Assembly (NCBI GenBank): GCA_038123275.1
Contig: JAYORG010000002.1
Span: 62,001 to 126,000, forward strand
Reading direction: 5' to 3'
Source of the DNA: CAJQHT01 sp038123275
Lineage (GTDB): Bacteria > Pseudomonadota > Alphaproteobacteria > Rickettsiales > UBA1997
DNA length: 64,000 nucleotides
The position numbers were made by a program, and so were the translations under genes. Shown here piece by piece: positions 8,518-17,631 of the stretch. Under the pieces are notes generated by a model. It did not search any database. It had not been told where the DNA came from and saw only the letters and a program-made list of their open reading frames with translations. How positions within the stretch are numbered: position 1 is the stretch's first letter; each line of letters opens with the position of its first letter.

Positions 8518-9916
8518 TGATTCTTTTGTAGAAGCTAATTCCTCTTACAAGGTCTATGGCTCTAGCTAGTTGATAATCTTCATTGTAAAGATCAATATTA
8601 TCATCATTTACATGCAGTTTCTTCTCTTTTTTATTATCAGACTTAAGGTGACCATCAAGGCTAGCTTCAGATCTGATAAAATCCTTATCATCAGCTGTTT
8701 CTATTTTTGCTTCAGTAATTATAACATCTGGTTTTATACCTTTGGCCTGAATTGATTTCCCAGAAGGTGTATAATAAAGAGCCGTTGTCATCTTAATAGC
8801 CCCTTGATCACCTTGCAGAGGAATGATTGATTGAACTGATCCTTTACCAAAAGATTTTTTTCCTAAAATCAAAGCTCTATTATTATCCTGTAGCGCGCCA
8901 GCAACAATTTCAGAAGCTGAAGCTGACCCTTCATTAATTAGCACAACAACTGGGATATCTTTGGTTAAGGTTTGATTAGAAGTGTCTTTATATTCTTTAT
9001 TATTATCTTCATTTCTCCCTTTAATAGAAACAATAACTTGATCTTTATCTAAGAAGATATCACTAATATTAACCGATTGCCCTAAAAGGCCTCCAGGGTT
9101 ATTTCTTAAATCCAATACTATCCCTTTAGTATTTTCTTTGCCAATTTCTGATATTAATTTATTTAAACTTTTATGAACTTCTTTAAAAGCTTGGCCAGAA
9201 AAGCTATTAACCTTAATGTAAGCTACATCTTCAAATCTACTAGACCTTGATGTTTTAATTTTAATAATTTCTCTCTTTATATAAAATTCCAATGGGTTTT
9301 CTTCTTCTTTTCTCAATATAGTGATATTAACTTTAGTTCTTGGTCTTCCCCTAAGTCTTTTTACGGCTTCTTCAATGGTTATATCAATTGCAGATTTGCC
9401 ATTAATTTTGCTAATATAATCACCGGCTTTAATTCCAGCCCTATCAGCTGGTGTGCCTTCAATTGGAGATACAATTTTAATTAAAGAATTTTCTATAGTT
9501 ATTTCAATACCAAGGCCACCAAATTCCCCTTTGGTTTGCACTTTCATTTCTTTATAATCATCTAAAGATAGATAGGATGAATGAGGATCAAGAGATGTTA
9601 AAATACCATTTGCAGCCGCTTTTGCTAGCTCTTCATCATTTTTTTCTTCAACATAATCTGACTTAACACGATCAATGATATTATTTAAAAAATCATTTTT
9701 AGAAATAGGTTTATTACTTTCGGTAGTCTTTTGTGTTTTTAGAGCCGCTGTATTGCTACTGGTCTGTATATTTTTTGATTTATTCTTATTTAAGGAATAA
9801 GAGCTATTGGAGTAAAGGTTAAAAATAACACTTAAAATAAGAATAAAAAATATAGTTCTAAAGGGATGTTTCACGATATTTTTAAATGTTATTTTAACAA
9901 TTTTGCCTATTGGCAT
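8507..9916 (-). CDS. ctpA: Carboxyl-terminal processing protease (S41 family)
   Basis: 469 residues. An N-terminal membrane segment lies at about 18-38, then a Ser/Thr/Lys-rich linker, a PDZ domain at about 130-215 (GGLGIEITIENSLIKIVSPI, GDYISKINGKSA), and the S41 peptidase core. The catalytic Ser lies in GSASASEIVAGA near residue 333, with the general-base Lys in KSFGKGSVQ about 25 residues later. Such enzymes act in the periplasm, trimming C-termini of envelope proteins and peptidoglycan hydrolases. The acidic and Lys-rich C-tail (about 400-469) is not conserved in type. First gene of a ctpA-surA pair with an 11-bp overlap. The ctpA start is downstream of the unrelated gene at 9994-10359 on the same strand. 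Confidence 0.9.
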   Translation of the reverse strand: MPIGKIVKITFKNIVKHPFRTIFFILILSVIFNLYSNSSYSLNKNKSKNIQTSSNTAALKTQKTTESNKPISKNDFLNNIIDRVKSDYVEEKNDEELAKAAANGILTSLDPHSSYLSLDDYKEMKVQTKGEFGGLGIEITIENSLIKIVSPIEGTPADRAGIKAGDYISKINGKSAIDITIEEAVKRLRGRPRTKVNITILRKEEENPLEFYIKREIIKIKTSRSSRFEDVAYIKVNSFSGQAFKEVHKSLNKLISEIGKENTKGIVLDLRNNPGGLLGQSVNISDIFLDKDQVIVSIKGRNEDNNKEYKDTSNQTLTKDIPVVVLINEGSASASEIVAGALQDNNRALILGKKSFGKGSVQSIIPLQGDQGAIKMTTALYYTPSGKSIQAKGIKPDVIITEAKIETADDKDFIRSEASLDGHLKSDNKKEKKLHVNDDNIDLYNEDYQLARAIDLVRGISFYKRINAK

Positions 9917-9993
9917 TAGATATTTTAAATTTTAACTAATACTTGTTATCTCAACTAGGGCTGTCCAAAGTTGAAATTTCTAATAAGTAGATA

Positions 9994-10359
9994 CTATGCG
10001 TCCGTTACGCCATATTCTTCTTTAATTTTGTCAGTTATTTGCTTTGGAGGTTCCTCTCCATAAGCTGAATAAAGAATTTCACCATAATTTTCTAAATGGA
10101 TAATATCATCATTTAATGCCTTTAAAAATAAAGAAACTTTTAACCTTTCAACTAAAACATAGTACCAAGCGCTTCTATTATCATCAATTCCTTTTACTAA
10201 ATATATTAGATCAGCATTCGCAGATTTTTTAGTGCCAACAGCGCTGCTTCCTTCCTTTTTCTTGCTAGCTAAATCGGAAATAGAAGACTTTTTGCCATCT
10301 TTTTTAAGGGCTTCAACAGTTCTACCTGATTTTTTACCATATTTTTCTGCAAAAGACAT
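9994..10359 (-). CDS. Small conserved-looking protein of unknown function
   Basis: 121 residues. The first 45 residues are Lys/Ser-rich and low in complexity. The C-terminal half is globular, with NRSAWYYVLVERLKVSLF, then ALNDDIIHLENYGEILYSAYG and an acidic end (EEYGVTDA). No signal peptide, membrane span or known catalytic motif is visible. The aromatic, well-formed C-terminal part suggests a real conserved cytoplasmic protein, but I do not recognise the family. It lies between a mini-lipoprotein gene upstream and ctpA downstream, all on the minus strand. Confidence 0.65.
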   Translation of the reverse strand: MSFAEKYGKKSGRTVEALKKDGKKSSISDLASKKKEGSSAVGTKKSANADLIYLVKGIDDNRSAWYYVLVERLKVSLFLKALNDDIIHLENYGEILYSAYGEEPPKQITDKIKEEYGVTDA

Positions 10360-10380
10360 AATTTTTTTATATTTTAATTA

Positions 10381-10545
10381 TTAAGATTTAATTTTTGATT
10401 TAAGCCACCAATCATTTATTGATTTTCTAGGTCCACAAGGCCCATCTTCGTTTGATACACAAGGGCTTTTAATATCAACAACCTTATTTCCTGTACAAGA
10501 GCTGATGATAAATAAAGATAATATTATTATTAATAATTTATTCAT
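10381..10545 (-). CDS. Mini-lipoprotein, 54 residues
   Basis: A short frame with an ATG at 10545 and a TAA at 10381-10383. The protein begins MNKLLIIILSLFIISSCTGN: a positively charged start, a hydrophobic stretch and a lipobox ending ISSC, so Cys17 is the likely lipidated residue. The mature part is only 38 residues, with two further cysteines (SPCVSN and GPCGPR) and a WW pair near the end. Small lipoproteins of this style occur in Rickettsiales, but I cannot name this one with confidence. It lies 21 bp upstream of the 121-residue gene and may share its transcript. Size and lipobox are what support it. Confidence 0.6.
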   Translation of the reverse strand: MNKLLIIILSLFIISSCTGNKVVDIKSPCVSNEDGPCGPRKSINDWWLKSKIKS

Positions 10546-10660
10546 TGTCGCTTTATTAAATAGATTTATTAATATTTAACAGTAAAAAATTTACAATAGT
10601 AATTTAAATAAGTAAATATTTTAATTAGATGATGTTGCAATCAATTAATGTTTAAGTTTT

Positions 10661-11722
10661 ATGTTTGATAAAATAATAATTATTGGTCTAGGTTTAATAG
10701 GGGGGTCAATAGCTAGAAGTTGCAAAAGTAAAAAAGTTTCTACTTCTATTTATGCTTATAATACTAATAAAAATAACTTAGAGTGGGCTCTTAAAAATAA
10801 TATCATTGATGGTATTTATGATTTTAAGCAAAAAATATCAGTTAATGATCTGGTTATTATTGCTACTCCTCTTTTAAAATATAAAGAAATACTACAAAAA
10901 ATCTTTCCTAACTTAAGTAAGGATACAATAGTTATAGATGTCGGTTCAGTTAAGTCATTTATTGAAGATGATATTTTATCCGATTATAAAATTCTAAAAG
11001 ATAATTTTATTTCTTGTCATCCAATAGCTGGCTCTGAGAAATCTGGAGTCCAAAATAGCGAGAGTGAATTATTTAAAGATAATAAATTATTTATTATTAA
11101 AGATAGAAAAGTAGATGAAAAAAATATAAATAAGATATCACTATTTTGGCAAAAACTTGGTAGCAAAATAGAGTTTATAACTGCTAATAAGCACGATAAA
11201 GCCTATGCTCTAATTTCTCATTTGCCACAATTAATTTCATTTAAATTTAAAAGTGAAACATTTTTTAAAATTGAAAATACCTTAATCAAAAAACACCTTA
11301 GATTACAGAGCTCTAATCAAAAGATGTGGGAAGATATTTTTAGCTTAAATAAGAAGAATATCGATTATTATTTTGATATTTTTACAAATAATTTAGATAA
11401 TTTTAAAGATAATCTAAAAAATAAAGAAGATCAAAATATTGTTTCTATTTTAGATGTTATAGATCTTTCTTTAATTAATGAGCAAAAGTTTAATGATCAT
11501 GATGAAAACATAGATTTTATTTTATCTAGAATTTTATTAGTTTCCTCTTTAGTTTTAATAAAGGATATTAATGTCTACAAAAACTATCAAGGCAGCGGAT
11601 TTAAAGACTTTACTCTTATCTTAAAGTATCTAAAGTATCTCCTTGCAAATAAGATCTTATTTAAAGATTTACTAAATAAACATAGAAATTTTTTACTTGA
11701 TATACTTGATGTAAAAAATTAA
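10661..11722 (+). CDS. tyrA: Prephenate/arogenate dehydrogenase
   Basis: 353 residues. The NAD(P)-binding motif GLGLIGGS is at residues 9-16. Downstream are VIDVGSVKS, HPIAGSEKSG and HDKAYALISHLPQ, the expected substrate-binding and catalytic histidine motifs of prephenate dehydrogenases. It oxidatively decarboxylates prephenate (or arogenate) on the way to tyrosine. There is no fused chorismate mutase at the N-terminus. The C-terminal 100 residues are longer and more diverged than usual. First gene of a plus-strand run that continues with ispG. The pathway partners pheA, aroC and DAHP synthase are elsewhere in this window. Confidence 0.88.
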   Translation: MFDKIIIIGLGLIGGSIARSCKSKKVSTSIYAYNTNKNNLEWALKNNIIDGIYDFKQKISVNDLVIIATPLLKYKEILQKIFPNLSKDTIVIDVGSVKSFIEDDILSDYKILKDNFISCHPIAGSEKSGVQNSESELFKDNKLFIIKDRKVDEKNINKISLFWQKLGSKIEFITANKHDKAYALISHLPQLISFKFKSETFFKIENTLIKKHLRLQSSNQKMWEDIFSLNKKNIDYYFDIFTNNLDNFKDNLKNKEDQNIVSILDVIDLSLINEQKFNDHDENIDFILSRILLVSSLVLIKDINVYKNYQGSGFKDFTLILKYLKYLLANKILFKDLLNKHRNFLLDILDVKN

Positions 11723-11806
11723 CTAAAAGCTTTATTTAGTAAGTATTTGGAGTGTTTGCACTAGAATATAATTACAAAGTCCCAATTTAAATTACTAGAA
11801 AATTAG

Positions 11807-12904
11807 ATGAATTTAGAAGAAATAAGACCATATCGCAACATAAATAGACGTAAATCCAAGAAGATTTTTGTTGGAGATGTTGGCATTGGTGGTGATAGTG
11901 TAATATCAGTACAGTCAATGACTAACAGTCTAACAACTGATATTCAGGCAACAATTAGGCAAGTTAACGAATGTGCACAACTTGGCGCTGATTTAATGCG
12001 AATTTCAGTTCCAGATAAAGAATCAAGCGAGTCTTTAAAGAAAATTATCCCAAAATGCGATGTTCCTATTATCGCCGACATTCATTTTCATTATAAAAGA
12101 GCAATTGAAGCAGCACAAGCTGGAGCTAAATGCTTAAGAATTAATCCTGGAAATATTGGCAGTAACGATAAAGTAAAAGAAGTAATAAAAGCCGCTAAAG
12201 ACTATGGTTGTTCTATTAGAATAGGGGTTAACGCTGGTTCTTTAGAAGCAGATTTATTAGATAAATATAAAACTCCAACGCCAGAAGCATTAGTTGAATC
12301 AGCACAAAGGCATATGGGTATTTTACAAGATAATGACTTTTTTAATATTAAAATTAGTGTTAAAGCTTCTGATGTGTTGCTTGCTATTTCTGGATATCGT
12401 GCTTTAGCTAAAGTGTGTGACTATCCTTTGCATATAGGAATAACCGAATCTGGCGGGTTAATGTCAGGCACAATTAAATCATCAATTGGTCTTGGTATTT
12501 TATTATTTGATGGTATAGGTGACACTATGAGAGTTTCACTTTCGGCAGATCCAAAGGAAGAGATAAAAGTGGCTTATAATATTTTAAAGTCTTTAGGTTT
12601 AAGAAGCAGGGGGGTTAATCTAGTTTCTTGCCCATCTTGTGCTCGTCAAGCTTTTGATGTTGTTAAAACTATACAAGAGGTAGAAAAAAGAATACAACAT
12701 ATCAAAACTCCTTTAGATGTTTCTATTTTAGGATGTGTTGTTAATGGCCTTGGAGAAGCAGCTCATACTAAAATTGGAATTACCGGTGGAGGTAATAATA
12801 GACATAATGTTTATATTGATGGTAAGCCTAATCATAAAGTTACATCCGATGAGTTAGTTAATCATATTGTGTCTTTGATAGAGGAAAAGGTAGCTGATAA
12901 ATAA
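11807..12904 (+). CDS. ispG: 4-hydroxy-3-methylbut-2-enyl diphosphate synthase
   Basis: 365 residues, a normal bacterial length. It starts MNLEEIRPYRNINRRKSKKI and has the IspG signatures VQSMTNSLTTD and CLRINPGNIG. The iron-sulfur cysteines are CPSC near residue 275 and GCVVNGLGEA near 310. It converts MEcPP to HMBPP in the MEP isoprenoid pathway, using a [4Fe-4S] cluster. dxs, the first enzyme of the pathway, is at 43756-45678. Separated from tyrA by 84 bp and from the methyltransferase gene by 13 bp. Confidence 0.95.
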   Translation: MNLEEIRPYRNINRRKSKKIFVGDVGIGGDSVISVQSMTNSLTTDIQATIRQVNECAQLGADLMRISVPDKESSESLKKIIPKCDVPIIADIHFHYKRAIEAAQAGAKCLRINPGNIGSNDKVKEVIKAAKDYGCSIRIGVNAGSLEADLLDKYKTPTPEALVESAQRHMGILQDNDFFNIKISVKASDVLLAISGYRALAKVCDYPLHIGITESGGLMSGTIKSSIGLGILLFDGIGDTMRVSLSADPKEEIKVAYNILKSLGLRSRGVNLVSCPSCARQAFDVVKTIQEVEKRIQHIKTPLDVSILGCVVNGLGEAAHTKIGITGGGNNRHNVYIDGKPNHKVTSDELVNHIVSLIEEKVADK

Positions 12905-12917
12905 TATTTTATATAAA

Positions 12918-13694
12918 ATGTCATTTAATAAGGCAAAAATCAAATCTAATTTTAATAGATTTTCTACAAATTACAATTCTCAAGCTCTTTTACAAAAACA
13001 AGTTGCTAAAGATTTATTTGATTTAGCAAAATCTAAAATTACAAAATCACAAAATATCTTAGATCTTGGCAGTGGCAGTGGTTTTATTGCTAAAAATATT
13101 TTAGATAATAAGGAGTTTTTAGATAAAAATATTTTTCAGCTTGATATTGCCTTTGATATGTTGGCAAATAATCAAATTATTAACAAGAATATAAATAATA
13201 TTAATGCTGATATTGATAATTTACCATTTGTTAGCAATTCTTTTGATTTGGCATTATCTTCTTTAGCATTTCAGTGGCTTGAAGATTTAAACAGATTTTT
13301 TTATAATCTTAAAAATATTCTAAAAAGCCAGCCATCATTGGCTTTTAGCATTTTTATCGATAAAACTTTATTTGAGTTAAAAGAGTCGGCTAGAAAATTA
13401 GGAATTAACTTATCGGTGAATGATTTTATTAATTTTGAAGATTTAAATAAAATTTTAAAACAAAATTTTAAAAATTATAAAATTACTTCAAAAGATTTTA
13501 TTTTGGAATATGACGATGTTTATCATATGCTTAGATCAATTAAAAATATTGGTGCTTCATATTCAAAAACTAATAAAAATAAAACTATTCTGAAAAAAAA
13601 GGATTTTGAAGATTTGAACAGTTTTTATTTGAAAAAATTTAATATTCATGGTAGAATAAGAGTTAGCTGGAAAGTTGCTTATGTTATTATTTAA
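12918..13694 (+). CDS. SAM-dependent methyltransferase, BioC-like
   Basis: 258 residues. The SAM-binding motif I is LDLGSGSGFIAK at about residues 47-58, with an acidic LDIAFDM after the second strand. DLALSSLAFQWLEDLNRFF matches the post-motif region of BioC (malonyl-ACP O-methyltransferase) and of the related NDUFAF5 group. The N-terminus (FNRFSTNYNSQALLQKQVA) is also of BioC type. A role at the start of biotin synthesis is plausible, but no other bio gene is nearby, so the substrate is uncertain. It follows ispG by 13 bp and precedes the TPR gene by 16 bp, which suggests one transcript. Confidence 0.7.
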   Translation: MSFNKAKIKSNFNRFSTNYNSQALLQKQVAKDLFDLAKSKITKSQNILDLGSGSGFIAKNILDNKEFLDKNIFQLDIAFDMLANNQIINKNINNINADIDNLPFVSNSFDLALSSLAFQWLEDLNRFFYNLKNILKSQPSLAFSIFIDKTLFELKESARKLGINLSVNDFINFEDLNKILKQNFKNYKITSKDFILEYDDVYHMLRSIKNIGASYSKTNKNKTILKKKDFEDLNSFYLKKFNIHGRIRVSWKVAYVII

Positions 13695-13710
13695 TAGTTA
13701 GAACTACATT

Positions 13711-14169
13711 ATGTTTGTAAGGCAGTTAAAGAAAATTTTAAATTTAAATAAATCAGATAGTAAATCTCCAATTAATAGAATTGAGAAAGGATTTAATTTT
13801 GCTTCAAGAAAATTTTTTAGAGCATTATTAGAGTCAAAAGTAATTATTGAAAAGTTAAAAGATTTACATAAAACCAATTATAAGCTTGGTTTAAGACATT
13901 TAAGAAAGGGCAATTTAAGGGAGGCAATTTTTAGATTTAAAATAGTAAGAAAGTTCTGGCCTCATGATTTAGATGCTCACCTAAATTTAATTTATTGTTA
14001 TTTCATTACACAAGAGGAAGAGAGATCCAGTAGAGCTATTGAATATTTACTTTATTTAGAGCCTAGTTTTAAACCAGAAATTGAGGAGTTAAGAATAAAT
14101 GCCTCTTTTTATGTTAATCCAAAGGAAGTTAAATCAGAAACTAAATCAGATGATAAGTCAGAAAATTAG
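13711..14169 (+). CDS. TPR-like protein upstream of mlaA
   Basis: 152 residues without a signal peptide. Residues about 50-120 form TPR-type helical pairs (YKLGLRHLRKGNLREAIFRF, then DLDAHLNLIYCYF and RAIEYLLYLEPS). The N-terminus is basic and the C-tail is Lys/Ser/Glu-rich. TPR folds usually mediate protein-protein contacts; the partner is unknown. The stop lies 17 bp inside the likely mlaA start at 14150, so expression is probably coupled to the Mla genes. Confidence 0.7.
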   Translation: MFVRQLKKILNLNKSDSKSPINRIEKGFNFASRKFFRALLESKVIIEKLKDLHKTNYKLGLRHLRKGNLREAIFRFKIVRKFWPHDLDAHLNLIYCYFITQEEERSSRAIEYLLYLEPSFKPEIEELRINASFYVNPKEVKSETKSDDKSEN

Positions 14170-14956
14170 TATTGTATTTTTATGTAGTTTTTTACTGACA
14201 AGTCAGTCTTTTGCTGCAGATTCTATAGATAATCAGATACAAACATTAGCTCAAATTGAGAATTATGATGATTTTGACGATGATGATTTTGATGATTTTA
14301 ATTTTCAAGTTACACCTACAAAAGAAATTTACGATCCTTTTGAGAAGGTAAATCGTAAAATATTTATTTTTAATGATTTTGTAGATCGTCATTTATTTGA
14401 GCATATTGCTCTTGGTTATCGTAAGGTCTTACCCGGGTTTACCAGAAGATCAATTAGAAATTTTCTTAGTAACTTATACTCTCCATTTACTGTTGTTAAC
14501 TCAATTTTACAGGGTAATTTAGACAATTCTATGGCTAGTTTTTCATCATTTTTAATTAATTCTACATTAGGTATTGGAGGGCTATTTGATGTGGCAGGCA
14601 GTAAGGATATTACATATTTTGAAGAAGATTTAGGTCAAACTTTTGCTTCATATGGCTTGGGTCCAGGTCCATATTTGATGTTGCCATTTTTAGGCCCTTC
14701 AAATTTAAGGGATAGCTCTGGCATGGCTATTACAACCACCATTGATCCTTTATCTGTTAATATTTTTAAAGTTGGAGATGATGTATTATTTGATGATGAA
14801 GTTTTAATGGGTCTAACAGTTATCTCCATGATTGACAAAAGAGAAAGTTTGTTAAAAATAATTAGTGATTTAAGAACTAATTCATTTGATATCTATGCTA
14901 CGGCAAGAAGTGCTTATATGCAAAATAGACAATCAAAAATTAATAATGAAAATTAA
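14150..14956 (+). CDS. mlaA: Outer-membrane lipid-asymmetry protein MlaA (VacJ)
   Basis: 268 residues from the ATG at 14150. I prefer this start over one 51 bp further upstream because it begins a clear signal peptide (MISQKISIVFLCSFLLTSQS, cut near FAADS). After an acidic Asp-rich segment, the MlaA core appears: YDPFEKVNRKIFIFNDFVD, RRSIRNFLSNLYSPF, LGIGGLFDVAG, EEDLGQTFASYGLGPGPYL and PSNLRD. E. coli MlaA is a lipoprotein, whereas here no lipobox is evident. It removes mislocalised phospholipids from the outer leaflet and passes them to MlaC, encoded 3 bp downstream. It overlaps the end of the TPR gene by 20 bp. Confidence 0.9.
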   Translation: MISQKISIVFLCSFLLTSQSFAADSIDNQIQTLAQIENYDDFDDDDFDDFNFQVTPTKEIYDPFEKVNRKIFIFNDFVDRHLFEHIALGYRKVLPGFTRRSIRNFLSNLYSPFTVVNSILQGNLDNSMASFSSFLINSTLGIGGLFDVAGSKDITYFEEDLGQTFASYGLGPGPYLMLPFLGPSNLRDSSGMAITTTIDPLSVNIFKVGDDVLFDDEVLMGLTVISMIDKRESLLKIISDLRTNSFDIYATARSAYMQNRQSKINNEN

Positions 14957-14959
14957 GTT

Positions 14960-15571
14960 ATGAGATTTATTAAAATTTTAGTGTTAATAGCAGGTTTGCT
15001 ATTTTCAAATAATACATTTGCTGACGATTCTTCAAAGGCAAAAGATTTTATTAATAATTTTGGAAATAAGGTTATTAAAATAGCTAGCGATGAAACTGTG
15101 AATATTAATACCAGAAGAGATCGGTTAGTTGAATTAATAGAGTCAGTTATTGATAGTAAATGGATTTCTAAATTTGTTTTAGCTAAGCATTATCGTAGTG
15201 CAACAAAATTACAAAGAGATAGATTCCAAGGTCTTTATCGTGATTTTATGATTTATACTTATGCTCCTTCTTTTAAGGGGTATAATGGTGAGAGTTTTGA
15301 GGTTTTAAATGTTTTACAGCAAGGTAAATATTTTATGGTAAAATGTTTCTTTATTCCACAAGAAGGTCCAAAAGTTAATATTGCTTTTAGGATAAAAAAG
15401 AATAAGGAAGGTACAAAGTTTGTAATGCTAGATGTAATAGCAGAAGGGGTTAGCTTAATTGAGACTCAAAGATCAGAGTTTAATTCAGTAATTTCAAGTA
15501 AGGGAATGGACGAGTTTTTGCAGGATCTAGATACAAGGGTTAAGAATTTAAAAGCTAATAATATTTCTTAG
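14960..15571 (+). CDS. mlaC: Periplasmic phospholipid shuttle MlaC
   Basis: 203 residues. The signal peptide is MRFIKILVLIAGLLFSNNTF, cut near ADDSS. The MlaC/Ttg2D fold is indicated by AKHYRSATKLQRDRFQGLYR, then MIYTYAPSFKGYNGESF, and VMLDVIAEGVSLIETQRSEF. MlaC carries phospholipids between MlaA in the outer membrane and the MlaFEDB complex in the inner membrane; mlaFED are not in this window. It follows mlaA by 3 bp, a typical operon arrangement. Last gene of the tyrA-mlaC run. Confidence 0.9.
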   Translation: MRFIKILVLIAGLLFSNNTFADDSSKAKDFINNFGNKVIKIASDETVNINTRRDRLVELIESVIDSKWISKFVLAKHYRSATKLQRDRFQGLYRDFMIYTYAPSFKGYNGESFEVLNVLQQGKYFMVKCFFIPQEGPKVNIAFRIKKNKEGTKFVMLDVIAEGVSLIETQRSEFNSVISSKGMDEFLQDLDTRVKNLKANNIS

Positions 15572-15690
15572 ATATTGCTATTTAAGTTTAAGATGTAGCT
15601 CTTTTACTGTCTTTTTTCTTATTTGGAACTTAGAACTATAAGCCTGTCCCCAGTTTTTACTTATTTTAAATAAAAAACAATCAAATATTC

Positions 15691-17631
15691 ATGAAAGAAC
15701 AAAAAAGAATACTAGATTCAATGCCAGAAGAATTATTAATTGATAATATTAGCCCGTTTCTTTCCTTTGAAGATGTTGGTAATTTATCTCAATCTAGTAA
15801 ATCAAGTAATAATCTTGGTAAAAAAATGATGGGAGGTGTGCTAAGATTAAAATTAAAACGGGTAAGTGATCCAATAGGACTACTTAAAAATATTGTTGCT
15901 TTATGCAAAAATGAAGACAGAGAATCAATAAATATTATTTCTTTAGATTTTTCTAAATATATGAATTATGTTGGTTTTTTTGGTAAGATGTTGGAATATG
16001 TTTTGCATAATATTCCTAGAGTGAAGCATATTCATCTTCCAGGTAATATAACCCCTGAAGAGAGAACATGTTTACAGAAGATGAAACTAACTAGTCTTAG
16101 CCTTAACCTTAACCTTTTCAATAAAGAATTAGATCATAAAATACTATCCCCCTTAGAAGGTCTGCCACTAACTAGTCTTAGACTTGACCTTGATGGTAGA
16201 GAATTTAATAATGAAATACTATCCTACTTAAAAGGTCTGCCACTAACAAGTCTTCATCTTGAGAACTGTGATGGTGTCACCGATGAAGTAGTAGAATTCA
16301 AAGGTCTGCCACTAACAAGTCTTAGCCTTCACGGTACAGAATTTAATAATGAAATACTATCCTCCTTAAAAGGTCTGCCACTAACAAGTCTTCATGTTGA
16401 CGACAGCACCTATGTCACCGATGAAGGAATAAAATTTTTACAAGGTATGCCACTAACAAGTCTTAATCTTATGGGCACTAATGTTACCAATGAAGGAATA
16501 AAATTTTTACAAGGTATGCCACTAACAAGTCTTAATCTTATGGGCACTAATGTTACCAATGAAGGAATAAAATTTTTACAAGGTATGCCACTAACAAGTC
16601 TTAACCTTGAGGACTGCTCGGATGTCGGAGATATAGGAATAGAATACTTAAAAGGTTTGCCACTAACAAGTCTTAATCTTATAGACACTGGCGTTACTGA
16701 TGAAGGAATAAAATTCTTAAAAGGTCTGCCACTAACAAGTCTTAGTCTTTACTGCCATCATAATGTTACTGATGACGGACTATCCCACTTAAAAGATTTG
16801 CCATTAAGAAATCTTTATATTCAAAGCGATGAGGCGCTTACTTATGAAGGACTAGCCCAGCTACAAAATTTGCCACTACTAAGAAGACTTGTATTGTTTG
16901 AATTCAACGAGATCTTAGATGTAGGATTATTTTATTTTCAACAGCAATTAATTGAGGGTAATATAGATATTATTACTCATGATAATGAATCAGACTGTTT
17001 TTTAGAGGATATAAAAAGAATAAGAAGAGGCCAAGAATTAGAACCCAAAAGTTCTTGTCTTATATTTGCTATCAAAAATAATCTTAATAAATTGTCCTCT
17101 TTTATTTTGGAGAATGCTAAGAATTTAGATATTAACCTTATTGTTAGGAAGGAGAATGTAGTTGAAAGTGCTTTTTTAGCATCACGATTGGTGAAAAATG
17201 AAGAAATGGAGAATAATCTCTTGGTATCAGGATTTAATACTAATACTCATGGAAAATCATATGGCCGTGCTATTTTACAACAAAAGGAAATTCTGAGAGA
17301 CAAAATATTTAGTAGTTTTAATAATTTTTTTCGCAACGAAGAATCTGAAGAAAGTGACCTAGAACCTCTAAAAAAAGAATTTGGTGAATATATTGTTAAA
17401 TTTGTTTTAAATGATAGGCAACCAGGAGAGTCAATTTATCCGCATGAAGACAAAATTAGATGGGGATCAGTTGATCCGTTTGAAGAACCAAATAGATGGA
17501 GGTGGGGATCAATAGATAGATTGAATACTAGAAATGGACTCACAAATTCAAAGGAAAGAAAAATTCCTAGCAGTAAAGTAGAAGCTAAGTCTGCCAAAAG
17601 ACAAGCTACTACTTCAGGACTTTCTGTCTAG
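15691..17631 (+). CDS. F-box-like / leucine-rich-repeat protein, candidate secreted effector
   Basis: 646 residues, eukaryote-like. Residues about 9-50 (MPEELLIDNISPFLSFEDVG, then NLSQSSKSSNNLG) match the pattern of an F-box, which in host cells binds Skp1 of SCF ubiquitin ligases. Residues about 120-410 are leucine-rich repeats of about 23-25 residues with consensus GLPLTSLNLxxTxVTDEGIK, the class seen in eukaryotic FBXL proteins. The C-terminal 230 residues are unrecognised and include two RWGS(V/I)D motifs. There is no Sec signal; the rvh-like type IV secretion genes in this window offer an export route. It stands alone, with spacers of 119 bp before and 391 bp after. The effector role is inferred from architecture. 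Confidence 0.8.
   Translation: MKEQKRILDSMPEELLIDNISPFLSFEDVGNLSQSSKSSNNLGKKMMGGVLRLKLKRVSDPIGLLKNIVALCKNEDRESINIISLDFSKYMNYVGFFGKMLEYVLHNIPRVKHIHLPGNITPEERTCLQKMKLTSLSLNLNLFNKELDHKILSPLEGLPLTSLRLDLDGREFNNEILSYLKGLPLTSLHLENCDGVTDEVVEFKGLPLTSLSLHGTEFNNEILSSLKGLPLTSLHVDDSTYVTDEGIKFLQGMPLTSLNLMGTNVTNEGIKFLQGMPLTSLNLMGTNVTNEGIKFLQGMPLTSLNLEDCSDVGDIGIEYLKGLPLTSLNLIDTGVTDEGIKFLKGLPLTSLSLYCHHNVTDDGLSHLKDLPLRNLYIQSDEALTYEGLAQLQNLPLLRRLVLFEFNEILDVGLFYFQQQLIEGNIDIITHDNESDCFLEDIKRIRRGQELEPKSSCLIFAIKNNLNKLSSFILENAKNLDINLIVRKENVVESAFLASRLVKNEEMENNLLVSGFNTNTHGKSYGRAILQQKEILRDKIFSSFNNFFRNEESEESDLEPLKKEFGEYIVKFVLNDRQPGESIYPHEDKIRWGSVDPFEEPNRWRWGSIDRLNTRNGLTNSKERKIPSSKVEAKSAKRQATTSGLSV
16441..16578 (+). repeat. 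69-bp LRR-coding tandem duplication
   Basis: Two consecutive 69-bp units starting at 16441 and 16510 read as identical. A third copy starting at 16579 is partly diverged. Each encodes one 23-residue leucine-rich repeat (starting GMPLTSLNLMGTNVTNEGIK). Identity at the DNA level points to recent duplication or gene conversion within the gene. Confidence 0.85.

Noticed and set aside
16410..16688. Antisense open frame of 92 codons across the LRR region
   Set aside because: It mirrors the 69-bp LRR-coding repeats; the sense frame explains the periodicity and has a clear fold.
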